Shown here in pieces: positions 20,642 through 32,521 of a DNA stretch of 64,000 nt. A program made the translations under genes and the position numbers. Origin of the DNA: Xestospongia bergquistia. Lineage: Eukaryota; Porifera; Demospongiae; Haplosclerida; Petrosiidae. How positions within the stretch are numbered: the first letter of the stretch is position 1; the number at the start of each line of letters is the position of its first letter. Where the stretch lies: positions 1,428,501 to 1,492,500 of the forward strand of contig OZ014413.1 in assembly GCA_963965975.1 (NCBI GenBank), in the 5' to 3' direction. The notes under the pieces were generated by a model that saw only the letters and a program-made list of their open reading frames with translations, was not told the DNA's origin and searched no databases.

Positions 20642-22222
20642 TTAACTAATGGAGCCATAGCTATAGTCATGTTCTCTCAAGTAATCTTCTTCTTGATCCA
20701 TATATCTCTCATAGTGTTCCTCTGCTATTAAATGAACATTAATTTCTCTCTCTCTTACACGTAACTTGTAACATTTAGCTAATAACAGGAAGAACATAAT
20801 TATAGCAAGTGCTAAAACTATTTCAGCTAAATAATAATAAAAATCACAACTTAACCACGAAGATGATTTTATACTTTGAAATGGATGATAAAAGTGATCA
20901 CCAATGATATCTCCAAAAGCACTCATTGCATACCAAAGTCCAATAGTTAATCCTTTCATTTTTTGAGGAGTTTGTGCCACAACAAATTCAAGTGATGAAA
21001 TCTGTACTATCACACTACCCAGTGCATATAAACTCTGTGGTAATATCTGCCATTTGTAATCCATTGGTAAGATAACAGTCTCGTTACCAAGTAAACAATC
21101 TATTGTATCATCAGAATGTACTCGAGCATATGTGTCAAGACCAAAGTATGCTACTATACTGAAGAACAGTATAATAGTTGCTAAACTAACTTTTGTTAGC
21201 ATTTTAGGAAGGCATTTATAAAATAATGGCTGTAGAAGGAAATGGTATAACGGTACCAATACTACAAAGGTCAGGTTTCTTGGAATGAGATCAATTATAC
21301 AGGCATTGGTGTAATGGAAGCTAGCATTTGTGTACTGAGCAATAAATGTTGGACCTTCAGACAGTCCTTGGACTATCAAACAAATAAGCAATGGTACCAA
21401 TTGTAGCACAGTCCGGACATCTTCTACCTCTTCCTCTGAGAAAGGACCGCCATATTTTTTTTTAGCCATGTCTAATCGTGAAGGGTAGTCTTCCTCCCAG
21501 TAGGTCAAGGCGCTACGATTCCTTGGTTACTTGTTTTTTCTGATATAGTTGAGTATTTGAACTATTAATTTGATAGGATTAATAACCTGATGTGTAGTGT
21601 CCAGCCATTTCTTTCCTATAGTAATGAGAGCAATTGCTGCCATGGAAGATATGAAGGATGCTCCCAGATAAGCAAATAGTGTTGTAGAGATACTGATAGT
21701 TGAATTTGGTATCAAACAATAAGTGATACTCAAGCAGAATGGCCCTAGAAAGAAAGACCAAAATATCCAATGTATCAATGCACTTAGCTCCTCTCCTGAT
21801 GCACCTATACATTGATCTAAAGTGAATGGTATTATATTGGCTAACAAGGCTGCATTACCCAGCATATTGACAGTTATGCTAACATATAACATCACTTGAA
21901 GTGGCTTTGAACTTGGTGATACATGACATATCATAATGATGGCAAATATGGTGACCATATTAGTTATAAAACTAACGAATATTCCGGCTCTGATGACTTT
22001 GTATCTGCCAATCCAAGCATCTGCTATCCATCCAGGTATAGGAAACAGCAACTGAATGTAAGCTAGATGATATGACAACTGAACAGCCTCTTTGGCTGTT
22101 TCTGGTGTCATCAATGTGGCAAAGTGCAATAGAAGGATACCATTGATGAATAAGAAGTTGATCAAAAGACAATATAGTGCTTTTTTTGAGACAATCTGCT
22201 GAATTTTGTAGTTAAATCTCAT
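20642..22222 (-). pseudogene. POT/SLC15-like transporter with one in-frame stop (A5)
   Basis: The frame from 22222 runs through GWIADAWIGRYKVIRAG and ANIIPFTLDQCIGASGEELS to RKNK. There a single TAA at about 21524-21526 replaces the Tyr/His codon of paralogues. The same frame continues with RNRSALTYWEEDYPSRLD, KYGGPFSEEEVEDVRTVLQL and FVVAQTPQKMKGLTIGL to the normal end. Apart from this stop the gene is complete at about 526 residues, like its intact paralogue A7. It may be a very recent pseudogene, a polymorphic null, an assembly error or, less likely, a readthrough gene. The last 200 codons are almost identical to A7, while the middle and N-terminal parts differ. Confidence 0.8.
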
Positions 22223-23039
22223 TTTTGAAGTAGACTGATTTTTGTCTTCTTTTACTGCTGCTAATGATTATCAAGAGCGTACTTCACCTTGTTTGTTTTC
22301 ATTATATATGATCCACATACATTTTTTGTTTCAGTTGCTAAGATTTCCATGTATAGACTTAACTGGTGTACTTGATATTAAGTATATCAACAACACATTA
22401 CCATAATGTTCTAATAATGTGTATATGTTGATATTATTAAGGACCATGTTTTTGAGTTTTGACCTTGTTTAGTAGTGTGTGTGTTTATCTTTTTCAATTC
22501 AGTATATTCTAAATTGTTTATTCAATAATAATATAATTGTTATATTTTAATTACATTATGTAAGAGTGCTTATGTATCATGTGTCATAGACTTTCCCTCT
22601 AAATGTTCCCAATGTTAAAAGATGTTAAGTACACATCTTGAATATTATTTTGTATTGAAACTTGTTAGTAAGGTAGCAAAACAAACTATGAACTAATTAG
22701 TTGGTTTTGAAACTATCTTAACATTGATATGAGTGATAGCAAATAATTTTTTATGCAATTGGTCTACATCATCTTAATTATATTGCATAGTAGCACATTA
22801 TTGTTTATAATGTTTAGCCTATTCCAGACACTAGGTGAAGTGATATTATAGATAAACCAAAAATAGGCAAACTGAGATATAAGCAAAGTGAGAACCACCC
22901 TCTTGTAGGAGCTCTAGAGAATGGAGTCCAACAAACAGCTGTTATATACTCGAACATCCAAATATTTTTTCATTGTTAGGTTTGTTAGTAATTAATGACT
23001 GATATCTAAATATTGACTTCTTATAATGAATATCAAGTT
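22223..23039. other. Spacer upstream of A5, no gene seen
   Basis: AT-rich sequence between the divergent A5(-) start and a relic of an A4/A6-type gene. No coding exon or clear repeat could be supported. Confidence 0.5.
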
Positions 23040-23330
23040 ATAGAAAAGAGATAAAAATGAGTTAGTCTTTGGGGGAATATATTATGTTGTTTAACTTTGC
23101 ATTTTTAAAGTCAAATTGTATTATCATTTCTTTTGACAGAATTATATGTGTATATTAACTTCATATAGCTTGTATGCTACCAGAGACACAAATGTCCTTT
23201 CTCTAATCGTTTTCAATGTATTCATTCTACAAGAGCACTTTCACTTCTATATTGCTATCTTTCTGGTCTGTATTTCCTGTTTTGAACTTATGTTATGTAG
23301 TTGGATGATCTATATTGAAACTGTTAACTT
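23040..23330 (+). pseudogene. Relic of an A4/A6-type transporter 5' end
   Basis: Around 23160-23235 the DNA resembles the first coding segment of A6: blocks encoding CYQRHKCPFSNRFQ-type sequence and then ATTCATTCTA. It then jumps, near 23250-23285, to the segment encoding YVAIFLVCISGF. The region upstream (23040-23110) resembles the 5' flank of A4. This is a remnant with a large internal deletion. The 87-codon frame here has no independent support as a gene. Confidence 0.55.
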
Positions 23331-23621
23331 TTTAGTCATAGACTTGCCCACGAAATGTCCCACTTGTAATTATGCTATCTGTGCAAATGTATTATCAATT
23401 CTTTTATAATAGGGAATTTTTTATACAATAAAAACTTGTTATTGTAATCATTTTAAATTGAAACTGTCATAGTAAGGGAGTGCATACAATAACAAGACAA
23501 TTTATATTTCTGTGAATAATTTTCATATCATTTCTCTTCATAATCCTTTTGTCAGTGTATAAAAGTGAAGACTTTAAATATAATGTTGGAGTTGCAGTTA
23601 GCCTATTCTGACAAGAAAAAT

Positions 23622-25265
23622 ATGTCTGAACGTCAAGCTCTTCTAGATCATAACCACCAGAGAAAGAGATGTCCTTTCTCCTATCGTTTTCAACATATTC
23701 ATTCTAAAGGAGCATTATTAATTCTTTTCTGGGATGCTGTTACTTGTTTGCAGTATCAACTTATGGTTGGTTTTGTATGGAGAGAGATGTCTTTTGCAAT
23801 GATGAAGATTGGTCATTTGAATTGGTACAAGGTGTCTATGATCAATGAAAATTTACGTTACTTTTTCATGCTTCTATTTCCATTGATGGGACTCATTGCT
23901 GATACTCAAATTGGTCGATATCGTTTAATAATCACTTGTGCTTATCTTTATGTCGCTATCTTTCTAGTTTGTATTTCTGGTTTTATCCTAATATATTTTC
24001 AGTTCTACACATATGGTTTAATCATTTTTTGGATTGTTAAAGTTGCCAATGAATTAATTGGTGCTGGCATCAAGGCTAACATCCTACCTTTTAATATTGA
24101 TCAGCTCATTGGTTCCTCATCAGAAGAGTTAAGTGCTGTTATTCATTGGCATGCTATGGTCATGAACATGGGTCTGTTGGTGTGGATAGGCATAGAGAAT
24201 ATTACCACTGACCGTATTTCATCTCAATATTTTGATGTTCCCGTTGTATGCATAATTGTCTTAGTTTTTCTTATTCCTGTTACCAACTACTTCTTTAAAC
24301 ACTGGCTTGATACTACTCCTCAAATTACCAACCCTATAAAACTAATTGGTAAAGTACTGAACTATGCTAGAAAGAACAAGTATCCCAGGAATCGTAGTGC
24401 CTTGACCTACTGGGAGGAGGACTACCCTTCAAGACTGGACCTGGGTAAAGACAAATATGGAGGACCTTTTTCAGAGGAGAAGGTAGAAGATGTTAAAACT
24501 GTTCTTCGTCTAATACCACTCCTTTTAGTATTTTTAATTGCACTTGGATTTTTATGGGACTCAGAGCTATTGACTGAAAGCTTCTCTGGATATCCAAAAC
24601 ATAGTGGATATTCTCAGCATTCCAAACATTACTATAACATTGTGTCATTTACTAGAAATGCTCATTACATAATAACAAGCATTTTGGTTCTCCTCTATCA
24701 GTTTCTTATCTATCCATGTTTCTATAATTACATTCCTAGTATGCTCAAGAGAATAGGTCTGGGACTGGTGTTTGCTTTGTTCACAAACATTTTATATTTG
24801 TCATACCTTTGGATTGGATATTTTAAAATTAGCCCAGAAGACAGAAGCCATTACTCACATAACTCCACTTTATTACTGCCAATAGATTATAAATGGTTAT
24901 TTCTACCTCAAACATTTGGAGGGATTGCTTATTTTTTGATATTGGTAACATCACTTGAATTCGTTCTTGCTCAGTCACCACAACCAATGAGAGGGTTTAT
25001 GGTGGGTCTATGGTATGCTGGTAAAGGTTTAGCTTTTATTACAAGATCTATTGTGCAGCTACCATTTCATTTTTTTCATGTAATATTCCCTGGTTACTAC
25101 TACATAGTTAGCAGTGTGATTGTTTTCATTGTTCTTGTGCTGTTTGTAATTGGTGCTAAATGTTATAAGTTACGTGTGAGAGATAATATAGTCAATGTAC
25201 ATCAAATTGTAGAGGACCATTTTGAAAGATTTATTGAACAATCTCGTGAGCAATACAAGAAGTAA
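23622..25265 (+). CDS. POT/SLC15-like transporter (A6)
   Basis: Intact single-exon gene. I prefer the start MSERQALLD at 23622 (547 residues) over the upstream ATG at 23565, because similarity to A4 and the MSES start of A2 and A3 begins there. It has YRFQHIHSKGALLILFWDAV before TM1, a loop motif reading GLIADTQIGRYRL, ANILPFNIDQLIGSSSEELS and the linker RNRSALTYWEEDYPSRLD with KYGGPFSEEKVEDVKTVLRL. The block SLEFVLAQSPQPMRGFMVGL and a basic tail follow. ExxER is lacking. It is a distinct subfamily from A2/A3, on the same strand as the neurobeachin host, and convergent with A7. Confidence 0.83.
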   Translation: MSERQALLDHNHQRKRCPFSYRFQHIHSKGALLILFWDAVTCLQYQLMVGFVWREMSFAMMKIGHLNWYKVSMINENLRYFFMLLFPLMGLIADTQIGRYRLIITCAYLYVAIFLVCISGFILIYFQFYTYGLIIFWIVKVANELIGAGIKANILPFNIDQLIGSSSEELSAVIHWHAMVMNMGLLVWIGIENITTDRISSQYFDVPVVCIIVLVFLIPVTNYFFKHWLDTTPQITNPIKLIGKVLNYARKNKYPRNRSALTYWEEDYPSRLDLGKDKYGGPFSEEKVEDVKTVLRLIPLLLVFLIALGFLWDSELLTESFSGYPKHSGYSQHSKHYYNIVSFTRNAHYIITSILVLLYQFLIYPCFYNYIPSMLKRIGLGLVFALFTNILYLSYLWIGYFKISPEDRSHYSHNSTLLLPIDYKWLFLPQTFGGIAYFLILVTSLEFVLAQSPQPMRGFMVGLWYAGKGLAFITRSIVQLPFHFFHVIFPGYYYIVSSVIVFIVLVLFVIGAKCYKLRVRDNIVNVHQIVEDHFERFIEQSREQYKK

Positions 25266-25637
25266 GCTCTCCTCTTCTTTTTCATATAATGTGCTATGAA
25301 TGTTTGTAATGTGAACTCAGAATTTTTAAATTTCATAAATATCTATTTTAAATAAATGATCTTTACAGTAAATCACAACTTATTTTTTTATATGAACCTA
25401 ATCAAACAAGACAAATTGATAACTCAAAATTATTAATATACATATACAATAATTGGTATTACCTCAAATTTCATTCACTTAACATTAACAACTATTTACT
25501 AAATAAGCACAATCTTGATGTGATATTTTTAATTTGCCATAAATTGCATGATTTGATATAACTACTTTTTAAACAGTAAAAAAAATTTAGTCTCACAACT
25601 GGCAATATAATGGGTTTACATTCCACGAATGACAAAT
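25266..25637. other. Spacer between convergent copies A6 and A7
   Basis: AT-rich spacer carrying the 3' UTRs of both genes, with no other feature. It is partly similar to the A4/A5 spacer. Confidence 0.5.
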
Positions 25638-27218
25638 TTAACTAATGGAGCCATAGCTATAGTCATGTTCTCTCCAGTAATCTTCTTCTTGATCCATATA
25701 TCTCTCATAATGTTCCTCTGCTATTAAATGAACATTGATTTCTCTCTCTCTTATACGTAACTTGTAACATTTAGCTAATAACAGGAAGAACATAATTATA
25801 GCAAGTGCTAAAACTATTTCAGCTAAATAATAATAAAAATCACAACTTAACCACGAAGATGATTTTATACTTTGAAATGGATGATAAAAGTGATCACCAA
25901 TGATATCTCCAAAAGCACTCATTGCATACCAAAGTCCAATAGTTAATCCTTTCATTTTTTGAGGAGTTTGTGCCACAACAAATTCAAGTGATGAAATCTG
26001 TACTATCACACTACCCAGCGCATATAAACTCTGTGGTAATATCTGCCATTTGTAATCCAATGGTAGGATAGCAGTCTCATTTGAAAGTAAACAGTCTATT
26101 GTATCATCAGAATGTACTCGAGCATATGTGTCAAGACCAAAGTATGCTACTATACTGAGGAACAGTATGATAGTTGCTAAACTAACTTTTGTTAGCATTT
26201 TAGGAAGGTATTTGTAAAATAATGGCTGTAGAAGGAAATGGTACAATGGTACCAATACTACAAACATCATAGTGGCCAGTACACTTCCAATAATACATGC
26301 ATTGGTGTAATGAATACTGGCATTGGTATACTGTAAAATAAGCATTTTACTTTTGGCTAGTCCTATTATTATCATACAAACAAGAAATGGCATCAATCGT
26401 AGCACAGTCTTGACATCTTCTACCTCTTCCTCTGAGAAAGGTCCACCATATTTCTCTTTGCCCATGTCCAAACTGGATGGGTAGTCCTCCTCCCAGTAGG
26501 TCAAGGCACTTCGATTCCTAGGATGCTTAATTTTCCTGGCATAGTTTAGTACTTGAAGTATCAGCTTGATAGGATTTGCAATCTGATGGGTAGTATCCAG
26601 CCATTTTTTGCCCACAATAACTAACGTTGATGATGCTATTGAAAATACAAAGGATATCCCCAGACAGACATATAAGGTACCTGTGCTAATGGTAGAGCCT
26701 GGCACTAAACAATCGATGACCTTTAAAATGAATGATCCCAGTATTGAAGTCCATAATATCCAATGAATCAATGCACTTAGCTCCTCTCCTGATGCACCTA
26801 TGCACTGATCTAAAATAAATGGTATTATATTGGCTGACATTGCTCTATAACCCAGTGTGCTAACTCCAAGGCCAATATAGATGATAATTTGTATTGGCTT
26901 TGAACTTGATGATATATTACATATCATTATGATGGCAAATATTGTCACCACATTAGCTATAAAGCTAATAAATATCCCAGCTCTAATGACTTTATACCTC
27001 CCAATCCAAGCATCAGCTATCCATCCAGGTATTGGAAATAATAATTGAACATAGAGTATAACATCTGATGTCGGGGCGACTTGTTGGACTGTTTTTGGTG
27101 TTAAAAACAATGCAAAGAATAATACAAGGACTCCATTAATGAATAAGAAATAAATCAAGAGACAAAATAATGCCTCTTTAGACTTGATCATCTGAAGTTT
27201 GTAGGAGTTATTTTTCAT
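25638..27218 (-). CDS. POT/SLC15-like transporter (A7)
   Basis: Intact single-exon gene of 526 residues. The N-terminus is short (MKNNSYKLQMIKSKEALFC), then TM1 reads FLFINGVLVLFFA with no ExxER. GWIADAWIGRYKVIRAG, ANIIPFILDQCIGASGEELS, the linker RNRSALTYWEEDYPSSLD with KYGGPFSEEEVEDVKTVLRL, and SLEFVVAQTPQKMKGLTIGL follow in the usual order. The tail HYERYMDQEEDYWREHDYSY is nearly the same as in A2 and A5. It is convergent with A6 and antisense to the neurobeachin host. It is the living counterpart of the interrupted copy A5. Substrate is unknown; the family moves small peptides or amino acids with protons. Confidence 0.83.
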   Translation of the reverse strand: MKNNSYKLQMIKSKEALFCLLIYFLFINGVLVLFFALFLTPKTVQQVAPTSDVILYVQLLFPIPGWIADAWIGRYKVIRAGIFISFIANVVTIFAIIMICNISSSSKPIQIIIYIGLGVSTLGYRAMSANIIPFILDQCIGASGEELSALIHWILWTSILGSFILKVIDCLVPGSTISTGTLYVCLGISFVFSIASSTLVIVGKKWLDTTHQIANPIKLILQVLNYARKIKHPRNRSALTYWEEDYPSSLDMGKEKYGGPFSEEEVEDVKTVLRLMPFLVCMIIIGLAKSKMLILQYTNASIHYTNACIIGSVLATMMFVVLVPLYHFLLQPLFYKYLPKMLTKVSLATIILFLSIVAYFGLDTYARVHSDDTIDCLLSNETAILPLDYKWQILPQSLYALGSVIVQISSLEFVVAQTPQKMKGLTIGLWYAMSAFGDIIGDHFYHPFQSIKSSSWLSCDFYYYLAEIVLALAIIMFFLLLAKCYKLRIREREINVHLIAEEHYERYMDQEEDYWREHDYSYGSIS

Positions 27219-27743
27219 ACTTGGTTGAAGTTATATCTCTCTATTACTGTTCCTGTATACATATATATAGCAATAGAAGATAATTTGACTTTATATCTTA
27301 AGCTTATATACACATTATCATAACAACATTTCTCTTTATTCTTTATTGCTGATACTTTTGACATGTTTCGTTTCAGCAGTGTTGTTGATGTTTCACACTT
27401 TACATTGTGAAATGATAAACATGCGCCCACCCACCCACACACACACACACACATACGTATAACTGTTTAAAGTTATGCACAGGAGTACCTAGTACTAAAA
27501 GTGATAATATAATACTTTCTTTTGTAAAGTGCCTTGTATATGGATATTAAAGATATTAAAACAGTTTCTAAAGTAACTTTTATCTTTTCTTGTAAAAATT
27601 TGTATTAAAATGAAGATTGCAGACAGAGCTAAATATGTGAATTCATCATTTCTCTATAAAACTTCTTATAATTTATATTTTGCTTGCACATTCTCAAATA
27701 TTATTTCTCTATCTATAACACACTTCTTTCTATATTTCTCCAG

Positions 27744-30700
27744 GTCCAGATATTTCTATATAGTCAACTTGCTACAGAGTTTTGTATGCAGAAATTGGGA
27801 ACAACCTCACTTGATCTCCGAGAGGTTATAGGAGTCAGTCAACTCATGTTTATATTGAAAGAGCATTACAGTTTGTCCGCTGGTCAAACTTATCATCATG
27901 ACATCAGACCTTATCTAATATTGATGGTAAAACAATTTGTGACTAGAGTAAGTTACATGACAATGTACGTATTATTTTTATGATTATTTTATTTTTTTGT
28001 ATTAGGGTAAAGGAATACAGCCAATGGAATTAGTGTCCATATTAAACTACCTACTTTCAGTCCCTGAGGTAATATTAAGGAAATGTTTCCTCTTAAAAGC
28101 CTTTTGCTGTTAAATCTTTATTGTTTGTTATCCTTTTGTATTCATCCACTTTATAGGAAGGAAACCTCTCTGATGTATTGATATTGTTGTTGTCATTAGT
28201 TTTTGAAGACACTAACATCAATTTGATTAGATTGTTAAAGAACTCTGGTGGCTTAAAGTAAAAAAAAATTCTCCCAATGGTTTACTTTTCTTGCTTTTAT
28301 AGAGTTACTGCAAGACTGCTAGCTTGTGCATCAGAAGAACTACGAATCAATTCTTTGAAATTATTAACAAAAGTTCTACATCATTCCACAGCAAAGTAAA
28401 GTCAAAGGAGTTATAATGTTATCACTGATTCTTGTCTCTAGAGAACAACAAATTCTGATTGAGTCAGATGGTATTTTGGCTGTCATTAAAGAGAAGCTGC
28501 TATCATCAGGACAACCTGTCTCAGTACCAATGTTTAACACTTTGTTTCAAGTAAGCAATGATGCCTATTATTAATTCTTTAGTGGTATACTGTATCTTAT
28601 CTGTTGATGTTCTCCTTGTTGTAGCTCATGTTAGATAAACCCTCTCGACGACTTATAGAGTCTCACTACATTACATTAGAGCCTGACCATCAAATTATCT
28701 TTCCAGGTTAGTAGGCAACTGTAACCATCAGCATCTCTTAACACTTACTACTTACTTGATGTGTTAAATATATTGTTAATTTTCTTTATTAAAGGTGTTG
28801 TTTCTGTAATGATTAGTCTTATTACTACATTGAACATATCAGAAGAAAAGAAACGAGAAGAAAGAGAAGATACATCTGATACTATCATGGAACAGCAGTC
28901 AATGAGACTCCAACTTTTGACTTACATTGCTTCCCTGTCTTCCCAGAGCCACAATAACTGCTTGTAAGAAATAGAAAAAAAGTCTGTTGTATTGTCACTA
29001 GGCTATAATTTTAAATATTATAATAATATTAACATTTTCTACACATTATTTCTTCTTTTAATTTTAGATCTTTGTTAGGTGTACCAGAATGGCAGCATTA
29101 CATGTTGGTGTTAGTTGATAGTGGTAGTGATGAAGGTACCATTAAGAGATAAACCCAATAATACTCTAGATCTCTACGTTATTTATAGAAACTGATAGTC
29201 TACAAACAGTTCTTTATCAACTCTTTCATACTGTATTAATGTATGCTATCACTAAAGAAGAAGAAGGATGGCGCTTGTGGGTCCACACAGCAGCTGCTAT
29301 ACATGCACATGTACGTAAAATCTGACAATTCATCAATAGCATAGTCCACTAACTCATTATTTATGTATTTTTGTCTTCTTTATAGAGGGTTAAAAAAGGT
29401 CTTCTTCAACCCCGGTCATCATTGCCACCATTGGCTATAAAATCCAATGATGCTCTGAGAGATGAAGATAGTTCTACATCGCTCACTGGGGAAAGTGATT
29501 TGGATGGTAATGTTGACAGTTCCCTTACTCCACAAACAATCAGAGCTACTAGTAGTAAACTTAGAAGCTTATCACAATCAAGGTAAAAGCATCATTTTTT
29601 TACTTTTGCCTGCATTACCTTGTAAGATACTTGTCACTATCCTAACTCCTTTTATAGAAGTCTCTCAGAAGATGATACAGGAATGGAAAGTTTGTCTGAG
29701 GTTTCACTCACTAGTTCAGAAACACACAGTACTCCTACAAGTAGTAATATCTCACCTCTCATTGAGTCTACCATGCAGAGTGATGTGCCTATTGTTAAGA
29801 CAACTACTGCTACTAAAACCAGTCAAACTGGAAAGTTTCCAAAATTTGACTGGTCTCTCGAGCACAGAACATTATTCAAACAAGTTTTAACATCTATACA
29901 AGATATTATCAATAAATGGAAAAGGTACCAAGTTAGGTTTTTAAACAGAAATTCAAATTTTAACAGGGAAACTGAGACAACTGAAGGCCATTTCAACATA
30001 TCTGACTACCTTGCTGACAGGACTAACCTTCATTTCGTCTTTAACTCTGTTCAACTACTTGTTCTGGCAGTTGACAGTTTTATTATAATGACAGGTGGGA
30101 TAAAGACATTGATGAGTGAATGTTGTGGTATGATAGGGAAAACAAAAAAGAAAAGAAGATTTGAGAAAGTAAGAAAGTAGCCGTGTTCAAATGGCATTCT
30201 TGCCATTGCATGTATCTTTATAAAGATAATTCACTTTATTAATCATATATCTTTAATTATTTATTTAGGACACTTTTCACTCTGTTGCAAGTATAGAATC
30301 ACTCTCAAAGCAATGTCTTAATGTAATGGAAGACTTAGTACTTAGTGGAGGTCTAAAGTTCTCCATGGTTGAAGGTAGAATGAACATGGAGCCTGGAGGA
30401 GTCTTGAAGCAATGCTTGAGATTAAGTAAGTCTTGATATATAACACCTTTCCAATTAATACTTGTTATTAATAGTTTTAGTTGTGACAAGTTTGGATTGT
30501 ATCCAAGCAAACACTGACTTTGAGGTTAGTGTAGTAATCTATTTCGAACGTCCTTCCTATGTTTGAAAATTATTTTGTTGATCTGATATTTTTCTTGTTA
30601 GGACCAGCACACTTGGTATCATAGACACAAGCAAACAATAGAACAGTTAAGGCACCAGTCTAAATCTCTTCTTAAAATTGTTGGAATCAATGACTCTTCT

Positions 30701-32085
30701 TTAGATAAGGTATATAGGGTAGTCTCCCAGCAGTAATAAATGATAGCTTGTTTTTTTCAGTACATTTCAGAATCTTTACAGAGAAAGTTAGAATCTTTAA
30801 AAAACTGTCAACTGTTACTCTCTAAAGAAAACATAGCCTTGTTGCATAAAGTAATCCCAAAAGAATCAGTAAGTGCATGTATATGTTTAAAGAAAAGAGA
30901 AGTTACTACTACCTTTTAATTTTTAAAAGGAGAATAAATCTTTGATTCAGGCTCAAGTGTCTAATGTTTTATACTATCTCTCAGTACTTTGTGTTGCACG
31001 ATACAAGAACATATTAGATTCTGTAGATAAGGAACGAGGGGAGCTCTCAACCACTCGAACACCTCATTCTAGAACAGACTCGGAAAGGACTGGTAGCTTT
31101 AGTGAGACTCACAGTCCTCAGTTGTCGTTATCTGATATTGGAGGACGGATGTTAACAGAAGGAGAGCACCTGGAGATCCCAGAAACTTCTGACTTACCAC
31201 AGTCTCCTTGTGACAAAGGAGAGGGTGGCCTTTCACCATTACCATCTTATCTTTTTCGTAGTGACAGCCATGATGATAGTGCTAGCTCTATAGGTTCTGC
31301 ATCAGATTTGAGAGAATTCACTGAGAAGTCTGTGACATTTTTGGGAACTGAAGGTGTCCTTCATCCGCCAACTATAATGCCTCTTACACATGCTGTAGAT
31401 GTCTCTGAACAAGTTAGTTCAGCTAAAAGCTATTATCTAATGAATTCTTTCTATATGACAGGTTTCTGTAAGTCTGAGACTTGCTGGGACTTGTCTTTGT
31501 CAGTTGCTAGTTGAGTGCAAATCAGTTCTTGCTAAAGTGTTGACTGGTGTTGATGGTAGACAACTCCTTAGTGATAGTAAAGAAACTTAAATATTGTTCA
31601 TAGTGTTATGATAATGTAATATTCTTTTTATACCTATCAGCTGCACTAAAATTGGCTGAAAATTCTAGTATTGTTGAAATAACTATGTTGCTATGTTCAC
31701 AAGTCAGTATAACAATTATATTGTTTTTGTATATCATTTCCATTTGTATCTATGTAGGAATGGCAAATGTCTCTTCAGAAAACAGCTGGGAACTATTTCA
31801 CATCTCTACTCTCAGATGGGAGGTATGAAGATAATATTGTTTGCATTCTTTAAATTTAACAGCATGTGATAGTAAATGTGCCCTATTATCTATAACCTTA
31901 GTTTCTTTTTTACACACATGTACATTCCCTAAGGTGATATTTATCTGCATTAATACTCATTCCTTTCTCTCTGTAGACATGTATCCCGTTTCTCAGAATC
32001 ATATATAAGAGGTATATCAGCAAAAAATTCACAGAAAGTAAAGCAACTACAAGAAAATCAAGCCCACAAATTCAGTATATTTGAG
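27744..32085 (+). CDS. NBEA: Neurobeachin/LRBA-family protein, exon block 2 (exons 16-35)
   Basis: Twenty exons in phase encode about 992 residues: 27744-27947, 28006-28068, 28157-28257, 28303-28395, 28442-28550, 28625-28706, 28795-28963, 29068-29135, 29189-29310, 29386-29582, 29658-30168, 30269-30425, 30475-30524, 30602-30709, 30761-30868, 30930-31412, 31462-31576, 31641-31702, 31758-31822 and 31977-32085. Block content follows family order. The DUF4704 region includes VQIFLYSQLATEF, SILNYLLSVPE and EELRINSLKLLTKVLHH. A Ser/Thr-rich low-complexity linker (about 29430-29800) leads to KFPKFDWSLEHRTLFKQVL and SGGLKFSMVEGRM-MEPGGVLKQCLRL. Then come VLYYLSVLCVARYKNIL, a second Ser/Pro-rich stretch, and EWQMSLQKTAGNYF. 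A 42-bp GTACC...AACAG segment in exon 26 could be a further micro-intron in the same frame. Exon 35 ends on a codon boundary. Confidence 0.88.
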
Positions 32086-32264
32086 GTAAGTTCATAGTAT
32101 TGTCTATATACTTAATTGCTTTGCAATCCGCTTAATACTTTGAAAGTGCCTATACATTATCTCACTTTTTCTGCCACATACATGTTTTTTATGTATGTAT
32201 GTTTTTGAGTTCATCTCGTGTTGAATGGTGCATGTTATGTGTTTACTGTTTTACAACTACAAAA

Positions 32265-32521
32265 GCTATTACAAATTGTGATTGAATATAGATAAACTTT
32301 GAAACAGAAATGACTGTCTTTTGATAGTTATTCAGTCTAACAAAAGACTGTAGCTATTGTAAATTGTGATGCAATATAGATAAACTTTGAAATAAAGAAT
32401 TGTCTTTTAAAATTATTCAGTCTATAAAAAGGTGTTTTTTAAAACCATTCACTCCATCAAAACAACATCTTTCTTGAAAAGCTTGACCAAGTTGATGTAA
32501 TAAGTTGATAATCACTTTACA
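32265..32521 (+). promoter_or_regulatory. Conserved upstream block of B1
   Basis: This is the first occurrence of the repeated 5' block. It carries GATAAACTTTGAAACAGAAA, two imperfect copies of a segment ending TTATTCAGTCTA, and TTCTTGAAAAGCTTGACCAA before the ATG. Confidence 0.5.

Larger units (their letters stand above)
12008..27743. other. Giant neurobeachin intron 15 hosting transporter cluster A
   Basis: The flanking host exons end with LWIKASKK and resume with VQIFLYSQLATEF. These are adjacent in animal neurobeachins and join in phase 0, so the whole interval is a single intron. It holds seven POT-like transporter copies. The stretch 12008-12762 holds no gene I can recognise, nor do 17823-17960 and 27219-27743, apart from a short CA/CCCA microsatellite near 27425-27455. 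Confidence 0.88.

Noticed and set aside
12763-27218. Bacterial contamination or horizontal transfer as source of the intron-free transporters
   Set aside because: Base composition matches the surroundings, the copies are flanked by spliced host exons, and the linker motifs match animal SLC15-like proteins. A retrocopy origin is more likely.
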